A DNA stretch of 64,000 nucleotides, taken from the NCBI GenBank assembly GCA_040357565.1, contig JBDODJ010000007.1. One strand, 5' to 3'. Below, piece by piece: positions 12,201 through 23,947 of the stretch. How positions within the stretch are numbered: position 1 is the first letter of the stretch; every line of letters starts with the position of its first letter. This DNA is from Cercozoa sp. M6MM. Its lineage: Eukaryota; Endomyxa: Ascetosporea. The notes below the pieces were generated by a model. The model was not told where the DNA came from. It saw only the letters and a list, made by a program, of their open reading frames with translations, and searched no databases. The translations under genes were made by a program, and so were the position numbers.

Positions 12201-15200
12201 CTATTTACCCCCCACCGCAGGACAAGAGCAAGCGCGTGCGACGTGCGACCTTCCTGGGCGTGGCTACACTGCTGAGTCGGTACTTTCTGGGTCCAAATCC
12301 GAGTCCATGTGTACATGTGGACCGTCCATATGGTATATGTGTGTGTACATGTGTACTGTCCATACGGACTGTGTGGCTGGGGACAGGTGCGTGCCGGTGC
12401 TGTCGTCGGCGGCGGCAATGCGGCAGTTGCGTCGACTGCAGGGTCACAGCGACGGCTACTCCACTGCCGATGATCGGCAGATTGATTGGCCCAGTGACCA
12501 CAATGATAGGGTTGGTGACCACAATGATCGGGTTGGTGACCACAGTGATCTGCAGATTGATCCCGCCGTGGCACTCGTGACCTCAGTGGCGCCGCTGCTG
12601 CAGATTCTGCCGCTGCCGCTGTTCGAGTTCGTGCGCTTCGACCGTGAGCTTTTACTCCCCCACACCTGCCCCTTTACCCTGCCCCCTACCCTATTCCCTG
12701 CCCTTTGCCCTTGCCCCTTGCCCTCACCCCGTACCCCTTGACTCCTGCCCCTTACCCTACCCCCTTGGACAGCCGAGTCACACGCGGCCATGTTCGAGCA
12801 CGTGTTGGACGCGGTGCTGCTGCGTGGTCGACGCGTGTTGTGCCAGTCGGCCGGGCAGATCGGAGACGGTCCTGTGGACGGTTCGGACGGTCCTAGGGAC
12901 GGTTCGGACGGTACTAGGGACGGTTCGGACGGTACTAGGGACGGTTCGGACTCGGCCGGACTGCACCGTCGCGTGCACATGCGCGTGCGCGTGCTGAGCG
13001 AGCTGCTGCAGCTAGCCGACGACGCCGAGCGACGGCAGAAGAAAAAAGCGCCTGGCGCCGTCGCGGCCGTCGTGGCGGCCTTGTGCCACTCCAAGGCGCC
13101 GCTACGCCGACGCGTGTTGGGTAGCACACCTCCCTCACTATTCCCTCTGCACCCTCTCCCATACTACGCACCTTTACCCCTTACCCCTCGCCCTTACCCT
13201 TATCCTTACCCCTTACCCCCTTACCTTACCCCGTACCCCGTTACCCCTTACCCTCTCGCGAGACAGGACTTTGCGCACGCGCCGACACGTTGCTGGCCTT
13301 GTTGGAGAAACGCGACAAAAACCAACTGAAGAATCCGGCGGATATCGAGAAACTGCAGGCGCAGATTATTGTACTCCTTGCCCCCCATGCCCCCCTATAC
13401 TGTCTAAGTCCTGCCTACCTCTGTTACCCTTTACCCTACCTTTCTGATCCCTTATTACCCCAGGGCGAAGTGGACGAGCTGCTGCGCCTGAGTCGGCCGT
13501 CGTCGCTGTTTTCGCCGCTCGAGTTGGCGCACGCCTTCTGCGACCGGCGCCTGCTGCGGCACCTCTCGGCTGAACAGGTACAGTTGGATGGTCCATACGG
13601 ACGGTGTGTGTGTCCATATGAACGGTCCTGTATGGACGGTTCATATTTACGGCGCTGTCCGGGCTCAGGCGAAGCGACGCGAGCGCTGTCTGGCGCGCGT
13701 AGACGGCGACTCGTTACTGCGTCGCGTGCTGGTGGCCACGTGCGCGCACGGTGACACCGACACACTGCGCAGGTGACCACTGACTGAGTGACCTAAGTGA
13801 CCACTGACTGAGTGACCACTCAATGAACACGTGTCGGTTACCTTTTTGTGAGTGGGCAGGTACGCCAAGTGGCGTCGCTGGCTGCGTCGGCTGTGCGGCT
13901 CGCAGGCGTGGTAGTTTAGCCCCCGTGCCCGCTTACCCCCCCCCTCCCCCACTTTACTCTCTTTACCCCCCACCCCACTCCAGTTCGGACGGCGTGGACG
14001 GCATTCTGCAAATGCACCGCGCGCTGCTGTGCGACGTGCGACGCCGCGGCGCCGCCTTCTTCGCCGACGCACTGCCGGATGAGTCGACCGAACAGGGTAT
14101 GCCCCCTTAATCAGGACAAACCGGTGAGAAACGTGTGTACTAATGGACCGAGGTGTCTGTACAGACAAGGAGAAGGTCGACATGCTGTCACGCGCGCAGT
14201 GCGGCGTGCTGCAGCTCTTCCTGCAGCGAGTGTCGGTATCGTACCCCCCCACTACCCTCTCTTATGCCCTTACCCTCCTATGACACCCGACCCTCCTATG
14301 ACACCTTACCCTCCTCTTACACCCTTACCCCCCTCTTACCCCCCCCCCCCCCCCCCCCCCTGCAGGCGGTGACGCTGTCGCGCGAGTGCATCGGCGGTGC
14401 GCTGCGGATGGCGCTCACGAGTGTACTGTTGTTTTACCTCCCCTTCCCCTTTGACCGACTTACCCTTTGACCTCTTACCCTTTGACCCCTTACCCTTTAA
14501 TTCTCCCTTGCCCTTTGACCTTACCCTTTGAACCTCTCCCCTTACCCTTTGACCCTCTTCCCTTACCCTTTGACCCCCTTCCTTCTGGGCAGGAGCACGG
14601 CATGGCGCGGCGTCTGTGGCGGCTGCTGATGCACGCATCGTTGTTCCGCGAGGAGTTTCTGTCGTCGGCCGCCATCGTGGGTGCCTCCTCCGCCTCCTGT
14701 GCCTCTTCGTCTGCCTCCTTGACGTCGGCCCTCGATGCGCCGCCGGTGTTGCACCGTCGGCGGTAGTGTTTGACTCCCGTTTACCCTCCTCTTCCCCTTG
14801 CCTTACCCCTTGCCATACTCCTTGCCTTACTCCCTCCCATTTACGCCCTGCCTTTTCCTCCCTTTAACCCCCCCCCCCAGCAGGTCGTCGCTGCTGCACA
14901 GTCAAGCGCAGGACACACACGAGCTGATGCGTTTGCTGTGGTAGTGTTTGTTGTCTTCGTTGTTGTTTTGTTGTTGTTTTGAGTATCTGTTTGTCGGTGT
15001 CCGCGCGGACAGGAGCAAGGCGCAGCAGGCGGACGCGAGTGTGGCGACGCGACTGCTGTGTGCCGCGTCGCTCGTGCGCAGCGGTGACGCGCTCTCGCAC
15101 GCGCTGCGACAAGAGATGTAAGTGGGGGGGGGGGGGTAAGAGTGGGGTAAATAGGAGGTAAATAGGGGAGGGAAGAGGGCAACATGTGGTAATTATGAGC

Positions 15201-18200
15201 AGGTGCGACACGGTGTCAGCCATGCGATTCGACACGGCGAATGCGCTGCCGGTGGCGACGACGCGCGCTGCCGATATCACGGTACTTTGATATTACTATT
15301 ACCCCCTCCCCTATCCCCTTACCCCCTTTACCCCCCCCCCCCCCCCGCAGTTGCTGATGGAGGGCGATGAGGGCGAGACGGCGGCGGCAGAGGACGAACA
15401 CCAGGAGACGGCGCAACTGCTGGGACGGACGCTCCTGCTGCCGCACGTGCCTTGTCCCTTCTGACTGACTGAGTGATTGATCGCTTTGAGTGACCACATG
15501 GTTGACCACATGGTCGACCACATGGGTGTGTGGGGCGACCACTGACTTAGTGACCACGTGTGCACTGTGCAGACGCGTCGACCGCGCAGTCTGCTGCGTT
15601 GCGCCGTCGCATGTGTCGCCGTCGACGACGATGCGCTGTGTCTGCGCTGGTTTTACCCCCACTTTACCCCCCCCCCCCCACTTTATCCCCCACTTTCCCC
15701 CTCCCACTTTATCCCCTACTCCCTTTACCTCTACCCTTGACACCTTTTGCCCCCTCCCCCTCCAGGCTGAGCGAGACAGGCGGCCGCGCGGACCGCCTGG
15801 TGGCGAGTCAGACGTGCCACGTGCTGGCCAATGACTGCGACTTTGCCGCCTTCCTGTGCACGCACAATACGGCCTGTCTCACGGTACGTTTGTACTCCCT
15901 ACTGTCCATGTGGACCGTCCATGTGTACCGTTCATGGACATACTGGTACTGGACAGGAGTACTGGCGTAGCCACGCCGCGACAATGGCGACATCGCTGAC
16001 GCGACTGCTGCGGCAGCACGATGAGGCGCGTCGCAATGCTGCCACGGTAGCCCCTCCTTAATATCCACATTGTATAGCCACCTTGAGTACACGTGTGAAG
16101 TCTATTTGTACCACCATCTGTACAGGTGGCTATCTGTGCCCTACTGCGGCTACAGACATCGGCTTTGGTGGCTACAGCGCAGCTTGCCTTGGGCAGCGCC
16201 GGCGACGACGAGAGTCGCGGCGCCATCCGGCGACACCTGCGGCCGCTCATGCAGAATGTACTTCGATACCTCCTCTTGTTCCCTATCTTTGACCCCTCCC
16301 CTCCCCCGTTGCAGATGGCGCTAATTCTCAAGAGTGACGGCGAGCCCTTCTCGCAGGCGGGTGCTCTGAGCGATGCCAATGCCGCCGCTCTCGTGCTGTG
16401 CACTGCGCGGTAGTTACCCCCTCCCCCACCCCTTCAATCCCGTACCCTACCCCCCCCCCCGGACGGACAGGTGCGTGGTGCACTTGGCGTCGGTGCAGGC
16501 CTTCGCGACGGTGCTGCCGGTGTCGCTGTGGACAGTGCTGGGCGCTCACGTGGTGCACAGCGACCTCGAGCACGCCGTGGCACACCCGTTTGCGCACTTT
16601 GTGCTGGACCGTCTGCGGCGCAATCGACTGCCCATACAGGTACACCCATACGTACATATATATATATATATATATTTATGCATGTCCGTATGGACTGTAC
16701 ATCTAAACATCTAAACATATATATATATGCGTGTATTATATAATATGGCTGTAGTTCGTGGCCCCGCTGTGCCTGTCGGCAACGTGGACGGACGCGGAGC
16801 AGCGCGAGCGAGTCAAGCAGCGCACGCGCCTCGTGGTCAAAGCTTACTGCGCCGCCTTGTTCCGCCGCCTCTGGCCGGTCGGTTCGACCGAGACGCACCT
16901 TGTACCCTCCCGTTGGCCCTTCCCTACTCCTTTACCCGCACCCTACCCTTTACCCCTACCCCTATCCCTACCCCAGTTGAACGCGCGGCACGTGTCGCTG
17001 CTGCCGGAAGCGGCGGCGGCGCAGTTGCTGCTGCTGACGGCGCGTCACGCCGACGTGAAGCGACTCCAGTTGACCCGTGCCTCGTCCTCGCTCAATGTAC
17101 ACATTCTCACTCTGTGTGCTCACTCTGTGCTCACTATTTGTGCTCGCTATGTGTGTCACTTTGTCTAATCGATCACTGTGATCGATCAATGGTCACTGAT
17201 TGATCACTGTAATGGGTAGGACCGTCCGGTACCGTCGCTGGAGCTGCTGCCCAACGTGATGATTCTGGATTTTGCGGCACGTTTTTTCGACTTCTTTTTG
17301 GACAACGTCATGGAGGTACACACTCCTGAGTCACATGGACGGGTACGGACGGTAGGTATGTACTGTCGGTTTGTACGCGTGGGCAGGTGTCGCGCGTGCC
17401 GGACGTGCTGCGCATGCTGCTGGACGCTGCGCACGGCGCGTGCGTCGTTTCGCCCGCCGCGCGCTCCATCCGTGACACGCTGCGTACCCCCCCCCGCAAC
17501 GAACCTGTCTATGTACACACTGCGTTCTGCCGCAGGGGGAACGGAGGCTTCCGCGCGGACGTCGGCGTCGGCCAATGCGGCGCACGCGGTCGCCAACGCG
17601 CAGGTGGAGGACGTGCAGCGACTCTACGTGTGCGTCGAGTTGCTCATGCATCAGGTGCAGTTGACCACCCCCCCCCCCCCCCCCCTTTCTTCCCCCACCG
17701 CCCCTACCCCCTTTTCCCCCCCCCCCCACCCGTAGTTGCGATGCCGGCAGCAGCGTCAGGGACGACAAGTGGTTGCGCGCAAGCGATACCACCGCGTGCG
17801 TGTCGACGGTGTGTCCTACTCTGGGTTGCACGTGTGCAGTCACCGTCTCTCAGTCTGGCTGACTGATTATTGATTGACTGATATATATATATATATATAT
17901 AATATTATGTGTTCACGTATGTATGTTGTATGTTGTATTAATCACTAGGCACGGTGTCGCTGCCGAACAATTTGTTCCGCGTGGTGCGGCAGGAAGAAGG
18001 TAGCGTGTTTACACCTCTCCCTTACCCCTCCCCCCACACCTCTTCCTTACCCCTCCCCACCACCACTTAGCGGCATTTGCGGACACGCGGCGCACGCTGC
18101 TGCCGCGCCAGTTCTCGCTGCGCGAGCTGCGGCGCCGTCTGGCCGCCGACGCCGATCGCGTCGAACAGCTGCAGGAGAGCGGGTTGCTGGAGTCGCCCGG

Positions 18201-18548
18201 TGTACCTGAGGACAGCGTCGTCGGCAAGGAGAACTTTGGTCAGCAGGACGAGCATACGAACGCTGCTGATGACAGCGTCATCGGCAGCAAGCGGCAGCGT
18301 CCACGACAGGTAGAGCAACACACCTACCGTGCCTGTTATTTGAGGTCCTTAATACCGGTGTGTGTGTGTGTGTGTGTCTGTGTGACAGGCACTGCCTGTG
18401 CACTCACCAATGCTGCCGCTGTCGCCCATCACTGCCCAGGTACCGTGTTTTTTCGTCTTTAAACGAGTGCATTGCGATGTTAAACTCTCTGCAGGGACGC
18501 TCGCGAGTGACTCGCACTGCTTCGTCGCCACAGCAGCTTAAGTTCTAG
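9203..18548 (+). CDS. Sister-chromatid cohesion protein PDS5 homologue
   Basis: HEAT-repeat cohesin regulator: binds the cohesin ring with WAPL and controls release and maintenance. About 30 short exons over 9.3 kb. ATG at 9203 gives MSQSQETPPLESLL; exons 9203-9244, 9302-9397, 9450-9558 and from 9607 splice in phase. The fourth reads ANCVADMMWLFAPELPL, matching the CCIADVFRVYAPEAP block of PDS5. Further matches: TDEKVREATVQ (about 11705), DKSKRVRRATFLGVATLLSR (about 12220), LLRLSRPSSLFSPLELAHAF (about 13480), KYCAA-like AYCAALFRRLW (about 16845), and LYVCVELLMHQ (about 17625), in family order. The C-terminus carries LRRRLAADADRVEQLQESG and a basic, Ser/Thr-rich tail ending SSPQQLKF, TAG 18546-18548. 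Lineage-specific inserts include acidic DGDS repeats near 11090-11175 and a DGSD repeat near 12865-12955. Individual exon borders in C-rich stretches are uncertain. Confidence 0.85.
11088..11173 (+). repeat. In-frame acidic GDSD repeat in PDS5
   Basis: Tandem copies of a GGTGACTCtGA(T/C) unit keep the frame open and encode repeated Gly-Asp-Ser-Asp. The insert is absent from the PDS5 proteins I know, and probably forms a flexible acidic loop. It resembles the GTGAC-type motif that also fills several introns nearby. Confidence 0.8.
12866..12955 (+). repeat. In-frame 18-bp minisatellite in PDS5
   Basis: Four to five copies of an 18-bp unit based on GGACGGTTCGGACGGT with two variable bases. In frame it encodes repeated Asp-Gly-Ser-Asp-Gly-Pro/Thr-Arg. 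The unit contains the GGACGGT core that also occurs in many introns of this window. Confidence 0.8.
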
Positions 18549-18687
18549 CTTTAATGCAATTCGTACCCTTAATATCGTCTCCGTCAACAACGAAATTAAT
18601 TTATTAATTAATCAATAATCGGTCGCCCTGCGCCAGAGCGTTAGACACAACGTGGGCTGCTCTAACAGAGTTTAAATCCACACAATA

Positions 18688-19223
18688 ATGACCAGCCGTC
18701 ACGACAAGCCGTCTGAGATGCGTGTCCCTGTTGAGGGTGCCGCCGGCATGCATCTGCTCGCCGCCGAGGCTGCCCAGTTCGTTTGATCACACGTCTGTTG
18801 CCGCGTGCTGGTCTGATTACGTGTGTTTTGTTCAAGCAGGCATCACATGGTGGCCATGCAACGCGTGTGTGTGCGACTCGTGGCAGACAACTTCTACGCA
18901 CCGACGCACGGCTCTCACATCGACTCGCATGTCGAAGAAATTGAGTACCTTGTCCATTTGTGTACATACAGCTAAGGTTTATCACGCAAATTATTGCCTG
19001 TTCAGTCGGTTGCACCGGTGCGTGAACAAGTTCGCCGAAGCGCATAAGGTTGTCCGAGAGGTGCACCAGCACCAGGAAGAGCAGAAGGCCGCTGCTTTGC
19101 AGGTGCGTTCTACGTGTATGCTGTCTGTTCTAAATGTGACATGTCGTGTTGCCACAGGAGCTGGCCGAATCGCAAGGCAAGACCGTGCCAGAGATGCTCG
19201 CGGACATGCAGGCGCAGCAATGA
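18688..19223 (+). CDS. Small uncharacterised coiled-coil protein
   Basis: Four exons splice in phase to about 122 residues. ATG at 18688 gives MTSRHDKPSEMRVPVEGAAG. The exon 1-2 join (donor gttcgt, acceptor aagcag) gives EAAQHHMVAMQRVCVRLVAD. Exon 2 ends ...EEIEYLVHF, exon 3 has LHRCVNKFAEAHKVVREVHQ, and exon 4 is ELAESQGKTVPEMLADMQAQ, TGA 19221-19223. The sequence is strongly helical and charged, with no signal peptide, membrane segment or metal-binding pattern. Consistent phase through four exons argues that it is real. I do not recognise the family. It follows PDS5 by 140 bp on the same strand. Confidence 0.5.
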
Positions 19224-19437
19224 GTCGCAACAACGGAACCAGCGCATTCATTCAGTTCGTTTGCGTCGGTCCCGTTGACAACTGCACCGTTTCCTATGTT
19301 AGGTTACGTTACATTCATTGCGTTGATTTGTTTTTGTCCATCTGTCAAGCGGAAGAGTATCGATAGCTCGTCAGCCATAACGGCCACCTCCTTAAGAATT
19401 ATGCAGAGAATCCTGACGTCAGTGAACTCCCATTGAA

Positions 19438-19567
19438 GTGTGCGCTTGCATGTGCAGGTACTGTGTGTGCCATAAGTTGTGTTACCAGAAGCACTGGGTG
19501 AAGAAACACCGCAATCTTGCTCGTCAGAATCCAAGAAAAAGCAGTTGCCCAAAGAAAACCGAACTGA
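19438..19567 (+). other. Possible MYND-type zinc-finger exon or remnant
   Basis: One plus frame reads CACMCRYCVCHKLCYQKHW, followed by VKKHRNL. The spacing C-x3-C-x3-HW-x3-H resembles the second half of a MYND finger. The first half is not visible upstream, and the open frame continues to 19674 across the first exon of the dehydrogenase in a different frame. It may be the last exon of a short gene between 19224 and 19567, a remnant, or chance. Confidence 0.25.
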
Positions 19568-21000
19568 ATGAGTTTCCCGCACTGGCGCAAGCTCTTCTTC
19601 CTCAACCAGCCGAGTTTCCAAGACGGTTCGGTCATCGTATCGTACCCATACAGTTCCCTGCGTATTTGTTCTGAAATGCGCGGTGAGTATAGCTGATCAC
19701 GGGTGCTTCGTCTGGCATTGGTCGAGAGATCGCTCTGCGCTATGCCGAACGAGACGTAAGTTCTGTCCCTTTCCGGGCTGATTTGGGAGCGCCTTTAAAC
19801 GCTGTGTAACACAGTGTTCGCTGGTGCTGGCGGCGCGCACGAAGGCCAAACTGGAGCAAGTGGCCGATGCGTGTCGTGAAAAGGGCCGTTCCGTCACCTG
19901 CGTGTCGGTAGGCTCCTTTTCTGTGTTTGGATTTGTATATTTGTGCATTATTTTTGCCCCATTTTCTCGCGTATTCTTCTCCTTGCTCAGTGCGACGTGA
20001 GGGAAGAAAAGCAGTGCAAAAGGCTGATTGAGCGTACGCTGGAGGAGTACGGACGGTAGGCAACTTATCTGCCTCACCTTTCTTAATGTACTCGTGTTTT
20101 TTTGCGTGTTTTTTAGACTGGACATTCTCGTACTGAACGCCGGCGTTGGCTCTCATGTGCGCTTCCACAGCGAAACCGATCTTTCAGTATTTGAGGTGCA
20201 CTCTTTCTTTATCTCTGCTGCCCTTGCGATTGCTTACCCCTTCCTTGGCTACCGCCTCAGCACGTGATGCGTACGAACTTTCTGGGCTACGTGCACTGCA
20301 CGAAGCACGCGCTAGAGCCATTGAAGCGCACGCACGGACAGATCGTTGTGCTTTCGTCGATCAGTGGCGAGATTGGCCTTCCCTTCCGCACGGCGTACTG
20401 TGCCTCCAAGTTCGCCGTCACTGGATTCTTCGAGGCATTGCGTGCGGAGCTTACCGTGGAGTATGAGAAGCAGCATGGCAAGGACAGCAGCAAGGGAGGC
20501 AAGGGCGACAGGACCAAGGAGGGTCGCAGACGACGCACTCCCATTGACATCACCATCGTGTGCCCGCCCACTGTCAATGTAGTCCCGCACTTTTGATGCC
20601 AAACCTTTGATGCAGCGAATCTCTTGATTTCCTTGCTTTTGTACAGACCAATCTGCGCGAGCACTCAAAACAGTTCAGCGACTCAAATATTGGGTACTTT
20701 AAAAATACTCACAGTCTGCTTTTACTCTTTTTGTTATCACAATGCAGAAGTGAAAACGACAAGGAAGGCAACAAGGAAGCTATGTCTGTTGCTGACTGTG
20801 CTAGGTATGCACTCACGCTTACTTGATGATATAGCATAGCGACACATGTGTGACTGCCCTGCAGTATCGTGATCGAGGCCGCTGACAGGCGCCTGCGCAA
20901 GGTGTTTTTCCCGATCCGCATCTACGCAAGCGCGTACCTGCGGCCGTTCTGGCCCGACTTTGTCGACTACTTTGTCAACCGTGCCGCTGCCTCACTCTAG
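19568..21000 (+). CDS. Short-chain dehydrogenase/reductase, DHRS7-like
   Basis: NAD(P)-dependent oxidoreductase of the classical SDR fold; the substrate cannot be told (DHRS7 relatives act on steroids and retinoids). Eight or so exons. ATG at 19568 gives MSFPHWRKLFFLNQPSFQDG. A 56-base intron (gtatcg...gtatag) joins SVI to LITGASSGIG, the TGxxxGIG cofactor loop. Then CDVREEKQC, LDILVLNAGVGS (NAG motif), NFLGYVHCTKHAL, and the catalytic region VVLSSISGEIGLPF with Ser and AYCASKFAVTGFF with the Tyr-x3-Lys pair. A lysine/glycine-rich insert follows (EKQHGKDSSKGGKG). The end PFWPDFVDYFVNRAAASL resembles the DHRS7 tail. TAG 20998-21000. The N-terminus is short and hydrophobic, possibly a membrane anchor. 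Confidence 0.85.
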
Positions 21001-21584
21001 TTAGTTAGTTAGTCCACTGAGAAACCAACTGTCTGTAGCTATAGTTTCCGGTGCAGGAACTACTGTTTCAATAGTTCCCATGTACCAGTCCTGCGCCGGA
21101 GTGCGCCACAAGGCCCACCACCTAATTAAACGCATACAGACAAACGTAGAGATTTGTGCCACCACCGCTTTGGGTGCCCTAGTCTATATCGCTGGTGGAT
21201 TTCTCTTCCCACACCACTTTCGTGATAACCTTTCTTTAGTATCCGGTACAGCAAGTGGTAGTATTCGTACTGACTTTCAGTGCGGTGCGGTCGGGTGACT
21301 GCCTGCAGTGCGCGTGATTTAGAAATTTCCGCCGCGCCTGTGCTATCATTGAGTTTCGTATGCTAAATCCCTCCCATCCGGCGTCGAGTTCAATTTGCGT
21401 GGGTTGTTACCACAGCCCTCTCAGATAGGGATCAGGCCTTGGTAATTTGAGGGTACTTTTAAGTTGTAGGATTTTTTCCCGCGCAGATACAGTAGCTCAT
21501 GCTGTAACATGGTTGCATTAGAATGCATACGCGCAGGGTCGCAGGAAAAACTGATATCGTATGAGCTGAAACCCTTGCGTTAGT
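21001..21584. other. Convergent 3' intergenic region
   Basis: Between the ends of the dehydrogenase (+) and RIO2 (-). Begins with a short TTAG repeat (20999-21014). Nothing else coding or repetitive was seen. Confidence 0.5.
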
Positions 21585-23271
<1,687 letters not shown>

Positions 23272-23573
23272 GATCTACGAGTACGCACTTGAGAACCCAC
23301 ACGGACGCACAGAAACAGCGAGGGAACATCCTCATACAGCCTATGGAATCAATGATCAGGGTCAGAGAGCCCAAAATCCGCTGGATTTTTTGCGCTGTAG
23401 AAACGTGCCTTAGTCTGTTTCTCGCACGTGAGTGGGTGCAAACTGGAGTTTTCGGCGTGGGATTAGCATCTGAGCTCGTAAAATTAAGCTTACCCGACTG
23501 GTCTAGGTGATCCGCGCGAACCATTCGACTGGTCTTGGTGAACGGGGTTTGACTGTGTTTCCCAGACCGCGCG
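23272..23573. promoter_or_regulatory. Divergent promoter region between RIO2 and WGR gene
   Basis: A 302 bp head-to-head spacer expected to hold both promoters. No distinct element recognised. Confidence 0.35.
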
Positions 23574-23905
23574 ATGGCAGACCTTCGTGGCCAGCGTGTG
23601 TTTTTGCGACGTGGGACTGAAGGTACCTCACCTCTGCTCATCGGCAGAAATGAAGTCTTTGTTGTCGCTTTAGTGATAGCGTTGGCCGTATCCCTGACTG
23701 AAGTTGCGACGGTTCATTCCGTTCTTTTGAATTTAATTACGTTGTAATTTGAGTGTGCTTTTGTGTAGTTACACGTGCAAAACGGTCGCGTTGATCGGCG
23801 GACGTTCGCCAACGAGAGCGAAACCATAGCGTTCGCCAACCGACAGGTTTGTCGATATAATTGTGTGTGCGTGTGTGCGTGCGTGTGTGTCTGTGTGTGG
23901 TGTGT

Positions 23906-23947
<42 letters not shown>

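Noticed and set aside
14339-14360. Poly-C runs as possible sequencing artefacts
   Set aside because: Their consistent position just before acceptor AGs in several introns argues that they are real, though exact lengths may be unreliable.
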